DNA of 64,000 nt, from assembly GCF_001646665.1 (NCBI RefSeq), contig NZ_LWBU01000081.1, positions 47,360 through 111,359 on the forward strand, given 5' to 3'. The notes beneath the pieces are model-generated. The model did not search any database and was not told the origin of the DNA. It saw nothing but the letters and a program-made list of their open reading frames with translations. This stretch comes from Streptomyces noursei (GTDB lineage Bacteria > Actinomycetota > Actinomycetes > Streptomycetales > Streptomycetaceae). The position numbers were made by a program, and so were the translations under genes. This document shows positions 45,002-53,966 of this stretch, piece after piece; positions within the stretch are counted from its first letter, which is position 1, and every line of letters begins with the position of its first letter.

Positions 45002-47269
45002 TCAGGGCCTGGGGGGCTTGAGGTCGCCCTCCGTGCCGCCGTCGGCCGGGTCCCCGGTCGGGTCGCCGCCGCCGTCGCCGCCGCCCGTGGTGCCGACGGT
45101 GTCGCCGTCGTCGGTGGGGTCGTCCGTCGGGGTGCCGGTCGGCGTCGGGATCGACGGCGTACGGGTCGGGGTGGACGGCGTACGCGTGGGTGTCGGCTCC
45201 TCGGTGGGCGACTCGGTCTCGGTCGGCTCCTCGGTGGGCGACGCGGACTCGGAGGGCTCCTCGGTGGGCGACGTCGTCGGGTCCGGCCGGGACGGGGCCG
45301 CCGTCTCGGCGACGTCCAGGTCGAACCGGGCGTCGGAGCCGCCGTCGAGGGCGCCCAGCGTGTAGTCGGCCCAGATGCGGGCGGGGAAGCCGCCGCCGTT
45401 GGCGCGGCCCGAGTCGGCGGTGCCGGTGAGGGTGACCTGCCTGCCCTTGTCGGCGTCCTCGCCGAACAGCGCGACGACCGTGGCCAGTTCGGGCGTGTAC
45501 CCGGCGAACCAGGCCGACTTGTTGTTCTCCGAGGTGCCCGTCTTGCCGGCCGCCTGGTAGGCGGAGGTGCTGGCCTCGTGGCCGGAGCCGTTGCGGACGA
45601 CGCCGGTGAGGGCGGCGGTGACGGTGTCGGCGCTCTCGCGGCTGATGACCCGCTCGCCGACCGGGGGCTCGGTGCGCTCGAAGGTGCGGCCCTTGTGCTC
45701 GGCGGACTTGACGATCGTCGGGGTGACCTTTTTGCCGTGGTTGTCGAGGGTGGCGTACACCCCCGCCATGTCCCAGGTCGAGGCGCCCATGGTGCCGAGG
45801 GACATCGCGGGCTGCTCGACGAAGCCGTCGCCGTCCTTCATGCCGAGGGCGAGCGCGGTCTTCTTCACCTCGGCGGGCTCGGCGTCCACGATCATCTGGG
45901 CGAAGACGGAGTTGATGGACTTGTTCATCGCCTCCTGCACGGTGACCGGGCCGTAGCTGCGGTCGTCCTCGTTCTGCGGGGCGAACGGCGTCTCGCTGCC
46001 CTCGACGGGGCGGCGGCTGGTGCCGTCGTAGAGGGTGTTGAGGCCGATCTCGTCGCCGTCCTGCGTCTCGGCGCCGTTCTCCAGGGCGGAGGCGAAGACG
46101 AGCGGCTTGAAGGTGGAGGCGGGCTGGTAGTCGCGGCGGGTGGCGTTGGACATCCAGTGCTCGGTGGCGCCGGCGCCGCCGTACAGCGCGACGACGCTGC
46201 CGGTCTTCGGGTCGACGGAGGTGGCACCCGCCTGGACGGTCGCGTCGACCTTGTTGTCCTTGCGGTCGAGGCGGGCCTCCAGCTGCTCGTCGACCGCCTC
46301 GACGAGCTCCTTCTGGCGCTTCTCGTCGATGTTGAGCGTGATGGTCCAGCCGCCGGCGTCGATGTCCTTCTCGCTGATGCCCTGGTCGACCATCTCCTGC
46401 TTGGCGGCCGCGACGAGGTAGCCGGTCTGGCCCTCCATGCCGGGGGCCGCCTTGGGCTTCTGCGGCACCTGGAACTTCTGCGCGGCGCGCTCGGCCCGGT
46501 CGAGCCAGCCCTCCTCGACCATGTTGTCCAGGACGTAGTTCCAGCGCTCCCTCGCCAGGTCGCGGCCGGTGGAGGTCGCGATGGCCCAGTCGTACTGGTT
46601 GGGGGCCTGGAGCAGCGCGGCGAGGTAGGCGCCCTGGGACACGGTCAGCTTCTCGGCGTCGACGCCGTAGTAGGCCTGGGCGGCCGCCTGGACGCCGTAC
46701 GCGCCGCGGCCGTAGTAGCTGGTGTTCATGTACCCGGCGAGGATGGCGTCCTTGTCCATCCGCTGGTCGACCTTGAGGGAGATCACCAGTTCCTTGAGCT
46801 TGCGGCTGACCGTCTGGTCCTGGTCCAGGTAGTAGTTCTTGACGTACTGCTGGGTGATGGTGGAGCCGCCCTGCTTGCCCTTGCCCTGGAGGGTGTTGAG
46901 CAGGCCGCGGGCGGTGCCCATGAAGTCGACGCCGGCGTCCTCGTAGAAGGTCTTGTTCTCGGCCGCGACGAACGCCTTCTCCACGTCGTCCGGGATCTTG
47001 TCCAGGCCGACGATCTCCCGGTTGATCTCACCGGTACGGGCGAGGATCTTGCCGTTGCTGTACCGGTAGACGTTGCTCTGCATCGTCGCCTGGGCGTTCG
47101 CCGAGGGCACCGGGACGAGCAGGTAGACGACGTAGAACGCGCCCATCGCGAGCAGGCAGATCACGAAGAAGCCGCCCAGCAGCTTCTTCCAGGTGAAGAA
47201 CCGGCGTATGCCCGCGCCTTCGGTCTTCGCACCGCGCGCTCCGCGTTCCCGCGCTCCCGCTCGACCCAT
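45002..47269 (-). CDS. Class A penicillin-binding protein (transglycosylase/transpeptidase)
   Basis: 755 residues. Cytoplasmic basic N-terminus, one membrane helix (LLGGFFVICLLAMGAFYVVY), then the GT51 domain with the catalytic Glu in VFVAAENKTFYEDAG, and GGSTITQQYVKNYYL. The transpeptidase has SxxK in PASTFKPLVFAS, SxN in NKSINSVF and KTGTSE. It polymerises and cross-links peptidoglycan outside the membrane. The last ~90 residues are an unstructured Thr/Pro/Glu tail (PTEEPTETESPTEEPTPTRT) followed by Gly/Asp, encoded by tandem repeats. The ATG follows GGAGCG. Confidence 0.95.
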   Translation of the reverse strand: MGRAGARERGARGAKTEGAGIRRFFTWKKLLGGFFVICLLAMGAFYVVYLLVPVPSANAQATMQSNVYRYSNGKILARTGEINREIVGLDKIPDDVEKAFVAAENKTFYEDAGVDFMGTARGLLNTLQGKGKQGGSTITQQYVKNYYLDQDQTVSRKLKELVISLKVDQRMDKDAILAGYMNTSYYGRGAYGVQAAAQAYYGVDAEKLTVSQGAYLAALLQAPNQYDWAIATSTGRDLARERWNYVLDNMVEEGWLDRAERAAQKFQVPQKPKAAPGMEGQTGYLVAAAKQEMVDQGISEKDIDAGGWTITLNIDEKRQKELVEAVDEQLEARLDRKDNKVDATVQAGATSVDPKTGSVVALYGGAGATEHWMSNATRRDYQPASTFKPLVFASALENGAETQDGDEIGLNTLYDGTSRRPVEGSETPFAPQNEDDRSYGPVTVQEAMNKSINSVFAQMIVDAEPAEVKKTALALGMKDGDGFVEQPAMSLGTMGASTWDMAGVYATLDNHGKKVTPTIVKSAEHKGRTFERTEPPVGERVISRESADTVTAALTGVVRNGSGHEASTSAYQAAGKTGTSENNKSAWFAGYTPELATVVALFGEDADKGRQVTLTGTADSGRANGGGFPARIWADYTLGALDGGSDARFDLDVAETAAPSRPDPTTSPTEEPSESASPTEEPTETESPTEEPTPTRTPSTPTRTPSIPTPTGTPTDDPTDDGDTVGTTGGGDGGGDPTGDPADGGTEGDLKPPRP
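45194..45273. repeat. 30-bp tandem repeat in the PBP tail
   Basis: CGGCTCCTCGGTGGGCGAC recurs three times with a 30-bp period, encoding SPTEEP-type repeats. Copy number may vary between strains. Confidence 0.75.
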
Positions 47270-47430
47270 CGCTCCGTCGCTCCGCTCTGCTCATCTGCGA
47301 ATCAGCTCAGCAAACTAACACCACGGGTACGTACAAAGCTCAACGGATCCGGTCTTTTCCGGACGTGACAATGAGCACCCGTATCACTGGAACCGACTCC
47401 TCAGGGGTGCGAAGGGTTGCCACCCGCGAT

Positions 47431-47446
47431 AAAGTGATATCACTTT
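47431..47446. promoter_or_regulatory. 16-bp perfect palindrome upstream of the SPFH gene
   Basis: AAAGTGATATCACTTT has no spacer and lies 35 bp before the SPFH start. The RHH protein encoded as the second gene of the same operon is the obvious candidate ligand. Confidence 0.65.
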
Positions 47447-47480
47447 GCTAGACGATCCGGACCGGAGAGACGGGGGCACC

Positions 47481-48419
47481 ATGACCACGAACGACCGCGC
47501 CGCACTCGCGGAGGACCTGCCCGAGATGCCCGCGCCACGCGTACGCGAGTTCGCCGCGCACAGCATCGGCGGCGGGCTCGCCCTGCTGCTCGGCCTGGCG
47601 GGCCTGGCCGCCGGCGTCTGCCTGGTGGTGGCGGGCGCCGCCACCGGCGCGACGGGGGTGAAGGTGACGCTGATCCTCGTCGGCGTCCTGGTCGGCATCG
47701 CCTCGTTCCTCGCGATGTGCGGGCTGAACATGGTGGCGCCGGGCGAGGCCCGGGTGGTGCAGCTCTTCGGGCGGTACCGCGGCACGATCCGCACCGACGG
47801 CCTGCGCTGGGTCAACCCGTTCACCTCGCGGGCGAAGATCTCCACCCGGGTCCGCAACCACGAGACGGCCGTGCTGAAGGTGAACGACGCCTACGGCAAC
47901 CCGATCGAGCTGGCCGCGGTCGTGGTGTGGAGGGTCGAGGACACCGCGCAGGCGATGTTCGAGGTCGACGACTTCCTGGAGTTCGTCTCCACGCAGACCG
48001 AGGCCGCCGTGCGCCACATCGCGATCGAGTACCCGTACGACGCGCACGACGAGGACGGACTCTCCCTGCGCGGCAACGCGGAGGAGATCACCGAGAAGCT
48101 CGCCGCCGAGCTGCACGCGCGCGTGGAGGCCGCGGGCGTCCACATCATCGAGTCGCGCTTCACCCACCTCGCGTACGCCCCGGAGATCGCCTCCGCGATG
48201 CTCCAGCGCCAGCAGGCCGGCGCGGTGGTCGCGGCACGGCGGCAGATCGTGGACGGCGCGGTCGGCATGGTCGAGGCGGCGCTGGAGCGGCTGGAGGACC
48301 GGGACATCGTCGAGCTGGACCCGGAGCGGAAGGCGGCGATGGTGTCCAACCTCATGGTGGTGCTCTGCGGCGACCGGGCGGCACAGCCGGTGCTGAACAC
48401 GGGCACGCTGTACCAGTGA
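47481..48419 (+). CDS. SPFH/band-7 (slipin-like) membrane protein
   Basis: 312 residues from ATG 47481 (GGGGG ahead). Two N-terminal hydrophobic helices (GGLALLLGLAGLAAGVCLVV, VTLILVGVLVGIASFLAMCG) precede the SPFH domain: NMVAPGEARVVQLFGRYRGT, GLRWVNPFTSRAKISTRVRN, YGNPIELAAVVVWRVEDTAQ and ETAVLKVND. A coiled-coil with ALRQ/LQRQQAGAVVAARRQ then follows. SPFH proteins organise membrane microdomains. Translation is coupled to an RHH protein gene (GTGA). Confidence 0.9.
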   Translation: MTTNDRAALAEDLPEMPAPRVREFAAHSIGGGLALLLGLAGLAAGVCLVVAGAATGATGVKVTLILVGVLVGIASFLAMCGLNMVAPGEARVVQLFGRYRGTIRTDGLRWVNPFTSRAKISTRVRNHETAVLKVNDAYGNPIELAAVVVWRVEDTAQAMFEVDDFLEFVSTQTEAAVRHIAIEYPYDAHDEDGLSLRGNAEEITEKLAAELHARVEAAGVHIIESRFTHLAYAPEIASAMLQRQQAGAVVAARRQIVDGAVGMVEAALERLEDRDIVELDPERKAAMVSNLMVVLCGDRAAQPVLNTGTLYQ

Positions 48420-48667
48420 CGCCGTCCGACCGCCGCCCGCGCAAGCAGGTGCTGCTGCGGCTCGACCCGGGGGTGTACGAGGCACTGGCGCGCTGGGCGT
48501 CGGACGAGCTGCGCAGCGCGAACTCCCAGATCGAGTTCCTGCTCCGCAAGGCCCTCGCCGACGCGGGCCGCCTCCCGTCCGCCCCCGGGCCCCTCCCCCG
48601 CCGTGGCCGCCCGCCCAAGGAACCCCCGCCCCCGCCGGCGGCCCCACCGGGCGCCCCGCCGGAATGA
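48416..48667 (+). CDS. Arc/HicB-type ribbon-helix-helix protein
   Basis: 83 residues. KQVLLRLDPGVYEALARWAS is the ribbon and first helix, and ANSQIEFLLRKALADAG the second helix, typical of Arc/HicB-like DNA binders. The C-terminal 35 residues are Pro-rich. The GTG overlaps the SPFH stop, so expression is coupled. No toxin gene is next to it; it probably represses its own operon through the palindrome at 47431-47446. Confidence 0.8.
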   Translation: MTPSDRRPRKQVLLRLDPGVYEALARWASDELRSANSQIEFLLRKALADAGRLPSAPGPLPRRGRPPKEPPPPPAAPPGAPPE

Positions 48668-48669
48668 GC

Positions 48670-48710
48670 CCGTTCTCCCGCGGGGCCACCGGCGCCCCGC
48701 GGGAGAACGG
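48670..48710 (+). terminator. Strong terminator after the SPFH/RHH operon
   Basis: A 17-bp perfect stem (CCGTTCTCCCGCGGGGC with its complement) over a 7-nt loop, directly behind the stop codon. Confidence 0.85.
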
Positions 48711-48720
48711 CACGCGGGCC

Positions 48721-48739
48721 GTATACGTCGCGTGTATAC
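48721..48739. promoter_or_regulatory. PadR operator candidate
   Basis: GTATAC occurs twice (48721-48726 and 48734-48739), 13 bp apart, upstream of a -10-like TACAGT (48748-48753). The ATG follows 8 nt after the -10. PadR regulators commonly bind such dyads and repress their own operon. Confidence 0.55.
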
Positions 48740-48761
48740 GCCCGATGTACAGTCGTTGCCC

Positions 48762-49295
48762 ATGTCCATCGGTCACACCCTCCTCGGGCTCCTGGAGTCC
48801 GGCCCCCGCCACGGTTACGACCTCAAGCGCGCGTTCGACGAGAAGTTCGGCCACGACCGGCCGCTGCACTACGGCCAGGTCTACGCGACCATGTCGCGGC
48901 TGCTGAGGAACGGGCTCGTCGAGGTCGAGGGCATCGAGCCCGGCGACGGACCCGAGCGGAAGCGGTACGCGATCACCGAGGCCGGCGTCACCGACGTCGA
49001 GGGGTGGCTGACACGGGCCGAGAAGCCCGAGCCGTACCTCCAGTCGACGCTCTACACCAAGATCGTCCTCGCCCTCCTCACCGGCCGCAGCGCCGCCGAG
49101 CTGCTCGACACCCAGCGCGCCGAACACCTGCGGCTGATGCGGGAGCTGACCCGCCGCAAACGGGACGGCGACCTCGCCGACCAGCTCATCTGCGACCACG
49201 CCCTGTTCCACCTGGAGGCAGACCTCCGCTGGCTGGAGCTGACCGCCGCACGGCTCGGGCAGCTCGCGGAGGCGGTCGGGGGCACCGCCCGATGA
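48762..49295 (+). CDS. PadR-family transcriptional regulator
   Basis: 177 residues. The winged-helix domain is HTLLGLLESGPRHGYDLKRA, DRPLHYGQVYATMSRLLRNG and VEVEGIEPGDGPERKRYAIT; a C-terminal dimerisation helix region (LYTKIVLALLTGRSAAELLD, RELTRRKRDGDLADQLICDH) follows. The gene starts an operon with an ABC exporter, overlapped by ATGA, so the regulator probably represses the pump until a ligand appears. Confidence 0.93.
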   Translation: MSIGHTLLGLLESGPRHGYDLKRAFDEKFGHDRPLHYGQVYATMSRLLRNGLVEVEGIEPGDGPERKRYAITEAGVTDVEGWLTRAEKPEPYLQSTLYTKIVLALLTGRSAAELLDTQRAEHLRLMRELTRRKRDGDLADQLICDHALFHLEADLRWLELTAARLGQLAEAVGGTAR

Positions 49296-49969
49296 GCGCC
49301 CTGCTGCGCGCCGAGGGGATCGGCAAGGCGTACGGGCGGACGCCGGCGCTCGTGGACGCGGACCTCACCGTCCGGGCCGGCGAGGTCGTCGCCGTCATGG
49401 GCCCCTCCGGGTCCGGCAAGTCGACCCTGCTGCACTGCCTGGCCGGCATCGTGCGCCCCGACACGGGGACGGTCACCTACGACGGCCGGGACCTCACCAC
49501 CATGTCCGACGCCGCACGCAGCGCGCTGCGCCGCGGCGACTTCGGGTTCGTCTTCCAGTTCGGGCAGCTCGTCCCCGAGCTGACCTGCGTCGAGAACGTC
49601 GCCCTGCCGCTGCGCCTGGGCGGTGAGCGCCGCAGGGCCGCCGAGCGCAGGGCCCACGAGTGGCTGGAGCGCCTGGAGGCCGCGGACGCCGCCGGCCGGC
49701 GCCCCGGCGAGGTGTCCGGCGGCCAGGCGCAGCGCGTCGCGGTGGCCCGCGCGCTGGTCACCGCGCCGCGCGTGGTCTTCGCCGACGAGCCGACCGGCGC
49801 CCTCGACTCGCTCAACGGCGAGCGGGTCATGCGGCTGCTGGGCGAGGCCGCCCGCGACACCGGCGCCGCGGTCGTCCTGGTCACCCACGAGCCCCGCGTC
49901 GCCGCGTACTCGGACCGCGAGGTCGTCGTGCGCGACGGGCGGATCCGCGACCTGATGGGCGCCCCGTGA
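49292..49969 (+). CDS. ABC transporter ATP-binding protein (MacB/LolD type)
   Basis: 225 residues. Walker A is GPSGSGKST (about 37-45), Q-loop VFQFGQLVPEL, signature VSGGQAQRVAVARAL, Walker B VVFADEPTGALDS and H-switch VTHEPR. The closeness to MacB/LolD ATPases, together with the FtsX-type permease next to it, indicates export or mechanotransmission rather than import. It overlaps both neighbours by 4 bp (ATGA, GTGA). Confidence 0.94.
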   Translation: MSALLRAEGIGKAYGRTPALVDADLTVRAGEVVAVMGPSGSGKSTLLHCLAGIVRPDTGTVTYDGRDLTTMSDAARSALRRGDFGFVFQFGQLVPELTCVENVALPLRLGGERRRAAERRAHEWLERLEAADAAGRRPGEVSGGQAQRVAVARALVTAPRVVFADEPTGALDSLNGERVMRLLGEAARDTGAAVVLVTHEPRVAAYSDREVVVRDGRIRDLMGAP

Positions 49970-52287
49970 TACGCGACCTCCTCCTGGGGGCCCGGTTCGC
50001 CGTCACCGGCGGCCGGCCCGGCTGGGCCCGTACCGTCCTCACCGCGCTGGGCGTGGGGTTCGGCGTCACGCTGCTCCTGGTCGCCGCGTCGGTGCCGAGC
50101 ATCCTCGAAGGCCGGGACACCCGGCACCAGGCGCGCGACCTGACGTCCGGCGAGTCCGGGGCGCCCCGCTCCGACCGCTCGTTCCTGTACGCGGACGCCT
50201 CCACCCTCTTCCACGACCGGCCCGTGCGCGGGCTGCTGCTGCGCCCCGACGGCGCGCACGCCCCGGCCCCGCCGGGAGTGGCCGCGCTCCCGGGGCCCGG
50301 CCGGATGGTCGTCTCACCTGCCCTGGACCGGCTGCTCGCCTCGCCGGAGGGCGCGCTGCTGAAGGAGCGGCTGCCGTACGGGATCGCCGGCCGCATCGGC
50401 GACGCGGGGCTGGTGGGACCCGCGGAGCTGGTCTACTACGCCCACCGGGCGGCCCTCACCGACGCCACCGCCGACGGCCGCGGCGCGGGCTTCGGCCACA
50501 ACGTCGGCGTCGACCGGCCCTCCAGCGCCTTCCTGCTGCTGCTGATCGTGGTGGCGTGCGTGGTCCTGCTGCTGCCGGTCCTCGTCTTCGTCGCCACCGC
50601 CGCCCGCTTCGGCGGCGAGCAGCGCGACCGGCGGCTGGCCGCGCTGCGGCTGGTCGGCGCGGACATCGCCATGACGCGCCGCATCGCCGCGGGCGAGGCC
50701 CTGGCCGGAGCGCTGCTGGGCCTGCTGGCCGGCACGGGGCTCTTCGCCCTGGCGCGGCGGTTCGCGGGCCGGGTGACGGTCTGGGACGTCAACGCCTTCC
50801 CGGCGGACGTGGTGCCCGTTCCCGCGCTGGCCGCGCTGGTGGCGGTGGTGGTGCCGCTGTGCGCCGTGGTGGTGACGCTCGCGGCACTGCGCGCGGTGGT
50901 GATCGAGCCGCTGGGGGTGGCCCGGCACACGGCGTCCCGGCCGCGCCGGGTGTGGTGGCGGCTGCTGCTGGTCGCCGCCGGCCTGGCGCTGCTGCCGGTC
51001 GGGGGGCCGGTCGCGCTGGCGGAGACCACCTGGGAGATGGCGCCGGTGGCGGGCGGGGCGCTGCTCGTGCTCACCGGCGTGACGACGCTGCTGCCGTGGC
51101 TGATCGAGACGGTGGTGCGGCGGCTCCGGGGCGGTCCGGTGCCGTGGCAGCTGGCCGTGCGCAGGCTCCAGTTGAGCAGCGGGACGGCGGCCAGGGCGGT
51201 CGGCGGCATCGTGGTGGCGGCGGCCGGGGCGATCGCGCTCCAGATGCTGTTCGGGGCCGTCCAGAGCGACTTCATGCGGCCGACGAACATGGACTCCGCG
51301 CGCGCCCAGCTGAGCATGCGGCTCGACCGCGGGCAGCCGGACGCTCCGCGCGAGGTGGTCCGCGAGCTGTCGGCGGCGCGGGGGGTCACCGGGGCGGCCG
51401 CCACGCTGGAGGCCTCGGTGCGGCGCCCGGGGCCGCCGCGCGCCGGCGAGGACTTCGCGCCGACGACCTCCCTCACCGTCGCCGACTGCCCGTCGCTGCG
51501 GGAGCTGGGCCGGCTGCCCTCGTGCCGGGACGGCGACGTGTTCATCGCCCGCTCCCACGGCGGGGACGGCCCGGACGACGCCTACCTGGCGAGGACGGCC
51601 CGCCCGGGCGCCCTGGTCGACCTGCGGGACGAGGGGGAGCCGCCGCTGCTGTGGCGCGTCCCGGCGGACGCCCGCACGGTGGAGGGGCGGCCCGATCCCA
51701 TGGGCTGGACGGCGTTCGGGATCCTCGCCACGCCCGCGGCGATCGACGCCGGGAGGCTCGGCGCGCCTGCCCTGACCGCCTGGGCCCGGCTGGACCCGGC
51801 GGTGCCGGACGCCGAGGAGCACGCCCGTAACGCGGCCGCCCGGATCAGCCCGACGATGCGGGTGGACACCGTCCGGAACATGGAGCGCGACGAGCGGTTC
51901 ACCAGCGTCGGCCGGGGCGTGTTCGCCGCCGCGACGCTCACCATGGCGCTGGTCGCGGTGTCCCTGCTGGTGTCGATGGTGGAGCAGCTGCGGGACCGCA
52001 GGCGGCTGCTGTCGACGCTGGTCGCGTTCGGTACGCGCCGCTCGACGCTGGCGTGGTCGGTGCTGTGGCAGACCGCCGTCCCGGTCGCCCTGGGCATGGT
52101 CCTGGCGGTCGCCGGGGGGCTGGGCCTCGGCGCGCTGCTGCTGGCGCTGATCGGCAAGCAGGTGGCGGACTGGTGGGTGTTCTGGCCGGTCGCCGGGGTC
52201 GGCGCGGGTCTGGTGGCGGCGGTGACGCTGCTGAGCCTGCCGCCCCTGTGGCGCCTGATGCGCCCGGACGGCCTGCGCACCGAGTGA
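49966..52287 (+). CDS. FtsX-like ABC transporter permease
   Basis: 773 residues. After a first helix near the N-terminus (TVLTALGVGFGVTLLLVAAS) comes a large extracytoplasmic domain, then three helices (SAFLLLLIVVACVVLLLPVL, LAGALLGLLAGTGLF, ALAALVAVVVPLCAVVVTLA). The second half repeats the pattern and ends with three more helices (ATLTMALVAVSLLVSMVEQL, TAVPVALGMVLAVAGGLGLG, WPVAGVGAGLVAAVTLLSLP). Two FtsX cores in one chain make a complete translocator. The GTG overlaps the ATPase stop. The export substrate (antibiotic peptide or lipid) is unknown. Confidence 0.9.
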   Translation: MIRDLLLGARFAVTGGRPGWARTVLTALGVGFGVTLLLVAASVPSILEGRDTRHQARDLTSGESGAPRSDRSFLYADASTLFHDRPVRGLLLRPDGAHAPAPPGVAALPGPGRMVVSPALDRLLASPEGALLKERLPYGIAGRIGDAGLVGPAELVYYAHRAALTDATADGRGAGFGHNVGVDRPSSAFLLLLIVVACVVLLLPVLVFVATAARFGGEQRDRRLAALRLVGADIAMTRRIAAGEALAGALLGLLAGTGLFALARRFAGRVTVWDVNAFPADVVPVPALAALVAVVVPLCAVVVTLAALRAVVIEPLGVARHTASRPRRVWWRLLLVAAGLALLPVGGPVALAETTWEMAPVAGGALLVLTGVTTLLPWLIETVVRRLRGGPVPWQLAVRRLQLSSGTAARAVGGIVVAAAGAIALQMLFGAVQSDFMRPTNMDSARAQLSMRLDRGQPDAPREVVRELSAARGVTGAAATLEASVRRPGPPRAGEDFAPTTSLTVADCPSLRELGRLPSCRDGDVFIARSHGGDGPDDAYLARTARPGALVDLRDEGEPPLLWRVPADARTVEGRPDPMGWTAFGILATPAAIDAGRLGAPALTAWARLDPAVPDAEEHARNAAARISPTMRVDTVRNMERDERFTSVGRGVFAAATLTMALVAVSLLVSMVEQLRDRRRLLSTLVAFGTRRSTLAWSVLWQTAVPVALGMVLAVAGGLGLGALLLALIGKQVADWWVFWPVAGVGAGLVAAVTLLSLPPLWRLMRPDGLRTE

Positions 52288-52309
52288 CGGGGGCGGCGGG
52301 CCGGGCGGC

Positions 52310-53260
52310 TCAGCGTCCCGGCTCGACGACCCGGACGGGCAGGGCCCGCATCGCCTCCCGCAGGGCGCCCGCCAGTTCCTCGAACTCGGCCTGGCGGGCC
52401 GCGCCCGTGCGCATGGCCAGCGCGACCCGCCGGGAGGGGGCCGGGTCGGCGAACCAGCCGGTCACCAGGTGGTCGGTGCGCCCGGTCTCCACCGTGACGG
52501 CGGTGCGCGGGAGCAGGGTGACCCCGAGGCCGCCCGCGACCAGCTGGACCAGCGTCGAGAGGCCCGCCGCGGTGGTGGTGACCGCGGCGCCGTCCTCGCG
52601 CCCCGCCTCGCGGCAGATGTCGAGCGCCTGGTCGCGCAGGCAGTGCCCCTCGTCGAGGAGGAGCAGCCGCAGTTCGCGCAGCGCGTCGCGCGGGATGTCG
52701 GTGCGCCCGCCCAGCCAGTGGTCCTCGGGCGTGACCAGGACGAAGTCCTCGTCGAACAGGGGCAGCTCGGTGACGCCGGGCACGCCCAGCGGCACGGCGA
52801 GCAGGAGCAGGTCGAGCCGCCCGGCGGCCAGCCCCTCCAGCAGGGAGGAGGTCTGCTCCTCGTGGACCTGGAGGTCCAGGTCGGGGTACCGCTCGTGGAC
52901 CAGCCGCAGCACGGTGGGCAGCAGGTAGGGCGCGACGGTCGGGATGACGCCGAGCCGGAGGACTCCGGTGAACGGCGCCTGGGCCGCCTCGGCCTCCTCC
53001 ATCAGCTCGCCGACCGTGTCCAGCACCGCCCGGGCCCGGACCGCGAGCCGCTCCCCGGCCGGTGAGAGCAGCACCTTGCGTGTCGTACGCTCCAGCAACT
53101 GGACACCGAGTGCCTCTTCGAGTGCCGAAACCGCGCCCGAAAGGGCGGGCTGGCTCATACCGATCGCGGCGGCCGCGTCCCGGAAGTGCAGGTGCTCGGC
53201 GACGGCGACGAAGGCCCGGAGCTGGGCCAGACTGGGCTGCTTACCCTTATATACGGACAC
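52310..53260 (-). CDS. oxyR: LysR-family peroxide regulator OxyR
   Basis: 316 residues from GTG 53260, preferred because GAAGG lies 9 nt upstream; GTG 53272 is an alternative. The N-terminal HTH is QLRAFVAVAEHLHFRDAAAA, IGMSQPALSGAVSALEEALG and VQLLERTTRKVLLSPAGERL. The effector domain contains DEGHCLRDQALDICREAG with the two redox cysteines of OxyR. It is divergent from ahpC, whose peroxidase operon it controls in other Streptomyces; the 133-bp intergenic region must hold its sites. Confidence 0.93.
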   Translation of the reverse strand: MSVYKGKQPSLAQLRAFVAVAEHLHFRDAAAAIGMSQPALSGAVSALEEALGVQLLERTTRKVLLSPAGERLAVRARAVLDTVGELMEEAEAAQAPFTGVLRLGVIPTVAPYLLPTVLRLVHERYPDLDLQVHEEQTSSLLEGLAAGRLDLLLLAVPLGVPGVTELPLFDEDFVLVTPEDHWLGGRTDIPRDALRELRLLLLDEGHCLRDQALDICREAGREDGAAVTTTAAGLSTLVQLVAGGLGVTLLPRTAVTVETGRTDHLVTGWFADPAPSRRVALAMRTGAARQAEFEELAGALREAMRALPVRVVEPGR

Positions 53261-53393
53261 ACTGATAACCACCTTCGATCAACACGACCAAGTCTAGCTA
53301 TTTCACTGATCAATGCACGCCGTGCCATGCTGGGGCTCCGTCCAACCCCCACGGAAGGCCTCAAAAGGGACTTCCCAGCTGCAAGGAGAGCGT

Positions 53394-53948
53394 GTGCTCA
53401 CTGTCGGTGACCAGTTCCCCACGTACGACCTGACCGCCTGTGTGTCGCTGGAGAGCGGCAAGGAGTTCGCGCAGATCGACCACAAGGCCTACGAGGGCAA
53501 GTGGCGCGTGGTGTTCTTCTGGCCGAAGGACTTCACCTTCGTCTGCCCCACCGAGATCGCCGCCTTCGGCAAGCTGAACGACGAGTTCGCCGACCGCGAC
53601 GCCCAGATCCTCGGCGTCTCCGGCGACTCCGAGTTCGTGCACCACGCCTGGCGCAAGGACCACGCCGACCTGCGTGACCTGCCCTTCCCGATGCTCGCCG
53701 ACTCGAAGCACGAGCTGATGCGCGACTGCGGCGTCGAGGGCGAGGACGGCTTCGCGCAGCGCGCCGTCTTCATCGTCGACCCGAACAACGAGATCCAGTT
53801 CTGCATGGTGACCGCCGGCTCCGTCGGCCGTAACCCCAAGGAGGTCCTGCGGGTGCTGGACGCCCTGCAGACCGACGAGCTGTGCCCGTGCAACTGGAGC
53901 AAGGGCGAGGACACCCTCGACCCGGTCAAGCTCCTGTCCGGCGAGTGA
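53394..53948 (+). CDS. ahpC: Alkyl hydroperoxide reductase C (peroxiredoxin)
   Basis: 184 residues from GTG 53394, 5 nt after AAGGAG. The peroxidatic cysteine is C51 in PKDFTFVCPTE. The C-terminal DELCPCNWSKGEDTLDP has the resolving cysteine in an actinobacterial CPC motif. It reduces peroxides and peroxynitrite; electrons come from AhpD in actinomycetes because ahpF is absent. It is 18 bp ahead of ahpD and opposite oxyR, so it belongs to the OxyR regulon. Confidence 0.96.
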   Translation: MLTVGDQFPTYDLTACVSLESGKEFAQIDHKAYEGKWRVVFFWPKDFTFVCPTEIAAFGKLNDEFADRDAQILGVSGDSEFVHHAWRKDHADLRDLPFPMLADSKHELMRDCGVEGEDGFAQRAVFIVDPNNEIQFCMVTAGSVGRNPKEVLRVLDALQTDELCPCNWSKGEDTLDPVKLLSGE

Positions 53949-53966
53949 CGGGACGGCTGATCTGAC

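Noticed and set aside
45194..45273. CRISPR-like array
   Set aside because: The 30-bp units are contiguous, in frame within a PBP gene and have no spacers. No other array was seen.
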